7,315 nucleotides of DNA from Anaerolineae bacterium (GTDB taxonomy: Bacteria; Chloroflexota; Anaerolineae; Aggregatilineales; Phototrophicaceae). The stretch spans positions 1-7,315 of the forward strand of contig JADLHH010000408.1 in the NCBI GenBank assembly GCA_020848855.1, written 5' to 3'. The notes under the pieces are model-generated. The model was not told the origin of the DNA and made no database searches. It saw only the letters and a program-made list of their open reading frames with translations. Positions 5,480 to 7,315 of the stretch are shown here, piece by piece (positions within the stretch are counted from its first letter, which is position 1; every line of letters starts with the position of its first letter). The translations under genes and the position numbers were made by a program.

Positions 5480-6715
5480 ATGGCGCTCGAAACGATCATC
5501 ATCGGCGGCGGGCAGGCGGGGCTGGCGCTCAGCTATTTTCTGACGCAGCAGGGGCACGCGCACGTCATTCTGGAGCAGGCGGCGCAGGCGGCGCACCCCT
5601 GGCGCAACGAGCGCTGGGACTCATTCACGTTTGTGACGCCCAACAGCATGAGCAGCCTGCCCGGTCTGGACATTCCGGCTGACGATCCCGGCGGTTTTTT
5701 GCCCCGCGACCAGATCGTCGCCTATTTTGAAGAATACATCCGGCGCTTCAAGCTGCCGATCCGCTATGGCGTGCGTGTCACGGCGGTCGAGCCGAATGCG
5801 GCGGGCTATCGCGTGACGACCGACGGCGAGACGCTGGAAGCCGCCAACGTGGTCGTGGCGACCGGGCTGTTCCAGAGTCCGAAAATTCCGCCGTTCAGCC
5901 ACAACCTGCCTGCCGGGATCGTCCAGCTTCATTCGGGGCAGTACCGCAACCCCGCCAGCCTGCCGCTCGGCGCAGTGCTGGTTGTCGGCAGCGGGCAGTC
6001 TGGCTGCCAGATCGCCGAAGACGTGTATGAGGGCGGGCGAAAGGTCTACCTGAGCGTCGGCAGTTCAATCCGCGTGCCGCGCCGCTACCGGGGAGGCGAC
6101 TGTTTCGTTTGGCTGTACCGCCTGGGCTTCTTCGACCGGACGCCGGACAAGCTGCCTTCGCCGAAAGCGCGCTTCGCCGCCAATCCGCACCTCTCCGGGG
6201 CGCGCGGTGGACACACCACCAACCTGCACCAGTATGTGCGCGACGGCATGGTGCTGCTCGGTCACATTCAGGCTATACAGGGCGAAACGGTCACGCTCGC
6301 GCCTGACCTGATGGAGAGTCTGGAAAAGGTCGACAAGGGCGAAGCCAACATCCTCGCCATGATCGACGGCTTCATCGCGCGCAGCGGCATCGACGCGCCG
6401 CCGGAACAGCTTCCGCAGCTCCGCGACGGCTACGATGCCGAGGAACTCCTCGAACTCGATCTGCGCGCCGCCGGGATCACCAGTGTGATCTGGGCAACGG
6501 GCTACAGCTTCGATTTCAGCATGGTCAAGCTGCCGGTGTTCGACGACGACGGCTTCCCAATCACGCAGCGCGGCGTGACCGAGTACCCCGGCTTGTACTT
6601 TCTGGGGATGGTTTGGCTGCACAAGCAGAAATCCGGCTTGCTGTGCGGCGTGGGTGAAGATGCCGAGTATCTCGCTCAGCATATCGCGGGGCAGAAAGAA
6701 GCCATGAACAGCTAG
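5480..6715 (+). CDS. FAD/NADPH-dependent oxidoreductase, MSMEG_0569-like (FMO superfamily)
   Basis: Flavoprotein of 411 residues with the two-dinucleotide architecture of flavin-containing monooxygenases. The FAD fingerprint is GGGQAG (9-14) at the extreme N-terminus, which fixes the start. ERWDSF (44-49) and VTPN (52-55) follow. LHSGQYRNP (150-158) resembles the HxxxY part of the FMO signature. The NADPH fingerprint is GSGQSG (170-175), followed by RRYRG (201-205). WATGY (338-342) is the conserved ATG(Y) motif and PGLYFLG, near the C-terminus, closes the FAD domain. The combination recalls the MSMEG_0569 family of flavin-dependent oxidoreductases, which is known from clusters with a Nit1-type nitrilase, radical SAM and AIR-synthase-like genes. 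None of those partners is visible here. The substrate is unknown; N- or C-oxygenation would be typical of the superfamily. No clear terminator follows. Confidence 0.9.
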   Translation: MALETIIIGGGQAGLALSYFLTQQGHAHVILEQAAQAAHPWRNERWDSFTFVTPNSMSSLPGLDIPADDPGGFLPRDQIVAYFEEYIRRFKLPIRYGVRVTAVEPNAAGYRVTTDGETLEAANVVVATGLFQSPKIPPFSHNLPAGIVQLHSGQYRNPASLPLGAVLVVGSGQSGCQIAEDVYEGGRKVYLSVGSSIRVPRRYRGGDCFVWLYRLGFFDRTPDKLPSPKARFAANPHLSGARGGHTTNLHQYVRDGMVLLGHIQAIQGETVTLAPDLMESLEKVDKGEANILAMIDGFIARSGIDAPPEQLPQLRDGYDAEELLELDLRAAGITSVIWATGYSFDFSMVKLPVFDDDGFPITQRGVTEYPGLYFLGMVWLHKQKSGLLCGVGEDAEYLAQHIAGQKEAMNS

Positions 6716-6736
6716 GCTTCACCCGGCGCTCTCATC

Positions 6737-6765
6737 ATGACATGCTGGCGAAATTCATTTACACT
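6737..6765 (+). promoter_or_regulatory. candidate sigma-70 promoter of the glycosyltransferase gene
   Basis: ATGACA (6737-6742), a 17-base spacer, then TACACT (6760-6765): five and four of six consensus matches at ideal spacing. The start would be near 6772, giving a leader of about 52 bases. No good Shine-Dalgarno precedes the ATG at 6824. A second, leaderless option exists: TACCCT (6811-6816) followed by seven bases and the ATG. Confidence 0.45.
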
Positions 6766-6823
6766 CTAGTCGCTGCCATCGAAATTATCGTCGTGCGGAT
6801 GGTGAGTCGATACCCTGAATACT

Positions 6824-7315
6824 ATGAACTCGCAACTCAAGCCTCACGCGCGCACTACGCTGATCGCTCTGGTCAGCCTAATGCTGTTGATTGCTCTGCT
6901 AACGGCATTTCAAATGAACGCTGCCCTGTGGACGGATGAAATGGTGACGCTTCAGCATATTGGAGCAGCGCCGCAGTTCGGTCCCATCACACCCCAGCAA
7001 TCCCTGCTGCGGGTCGCCGCCGATCCCTGGCAAGCGCCGCTGTACTTTGTGGCGGTGTATGGATGGGGGCATATCGCCGGGTGGTCGCCGCTGGCGCTGC
7101 GTCTGTTCTCACTCTACAGCGGCTTACTGGCGCTTGCTCTGCTGTTCAGGCTTGTGCGGCGCAATTTTACGGCAGAGATCGCGGTCTTCGCGGTGTTCAC
7201 AACGGGTGTAAGCGCGTTCTTCGTTCACTATCTGTATGACATGCGTGGATACACTTTCGTGACGCTGCTCGTCCTGCTGCTGATCGCTGCGTACGAGCAG
7301 ACTCAGCGATCGGGA
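6824..7315 (+). CDS. GT39/PMT-type membrane glycosyltransferase, 3'-truncated by the window edge
   Basis: N-terminal 164 residues of a GT-C-fold membrane glycosyltransferase (GT39/ArnT/PMT-like), which moves a sugar from a polyprenyl-phosphate carrier to a glycan, lipid or protein on the outer face of the membrane. The start is ATG at 6824: an in-frame TGA at 6803 leaves only a CTG upstream. Helix 1 spans about 12-29 and is followed by LWTDEMVTLQ with Asp38-Glu39, the acidic pair of the first outer loop that is catalytic in this fold. DPWQAPLYFVAVYGW (67-81) and SPLALRLFSLYSGLLALALL (88-107) match the family's PPLYY..W and ALRLPS..AGL segments. Helices continue at about 119-134 and 145-156, separated by YLYDMRGYT (136-144), the counterpart of the family's E.RxY motif. 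The frame is open to base 7315. Acceptor and sugar cannot be inferred. Confidence 0.87.
   Translation, partial: MNSQLKPHARTTLIALVSLMLLIALLTAFQMNAALWTDEMVTLQHIGAAPQFGPITPQQSLLRVAADPWQAPLYFVAVYGWGHIAGWSPLALRLFSLYSGLLALALLFRLVRRNFTAEIAVFAVFTTGVSAFFVHYLYDMRGYTFVTLLVLLLIAAYEQTQRSG

Noticed and set aside
6742..6939. Small plus-strand frame overlapping the glycosyltransferase start
   Set aside because: It begins inside the promoter candidate, has no ribosome site and overlaps the well-supported GT39 frame in another phase.

Overview
This window comes from a GC-rich bacterial chromosome. The most likely source is a Chloroflexota (Anaerolineae-like) genome, but that is inference. It rests on a secreted protein with a Thr/Pro/Glu-rich tail (PTATVEPT), a DUF6159-type membrane protein, a GT39-type membrane glycosyltransferase, and palindromic intergenic repeats. 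No 16S rRNA, tRNA or other phylogenetic marker is present. Most of the content is ordinary chromosomal coding sequence. There is no transposase, integrase, CRISPR array or phage gene.

Layout. 1-601 (+): 3' part of an alpha/beta hydrolase, closed by a strong intrinsic terminator. 724-1347 (+): a four-helix membrane protein of unknown function. It converges on 1406-1918 (-), a small exported protein with a TP-rich tail, and the two share a bidirectional terminator at 1358-1382. 2038-2925 (-): a QorB/NmrA-like NAD(P)-binding oxidoreductase. It is divergent from 3034-4203 (+), an exported compact DUF4140/DUF4139-like protein whose promoter sits so close to the ATG that a leaderless transcript is plausible. 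4204-4483 is non-coding and highly structured: two almost identical 26-bp palindromes bracket five consecutive hairpins. 4484-5332 (-) is a six-helix DUF6159-like protein, divergent from 5480-6715 (+), an FAD/NADPH-dependent oxidoreductase that closely resembles the MSMEG_0569 family. 6824-7315 (+) is the N-terminal part of a GT39-type membrane glycosyltransferase and runs off the window.

The genes do not form an obvious pathway. Nearly every one has its own promoter region or terminator and neighbours often switch strand, so they look like separate transcription units. A shared theme is the cell envelope: two exported proteins, two polytopic membrane proteins and one membrane glycosyltransferase. 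The least explained part is the hairpin array at 4222-4459. One hairpin loop there is complementary to a nearby segment, which would allow a pseudoknot. I see no clear evidence of an undescribed multi-gene system.
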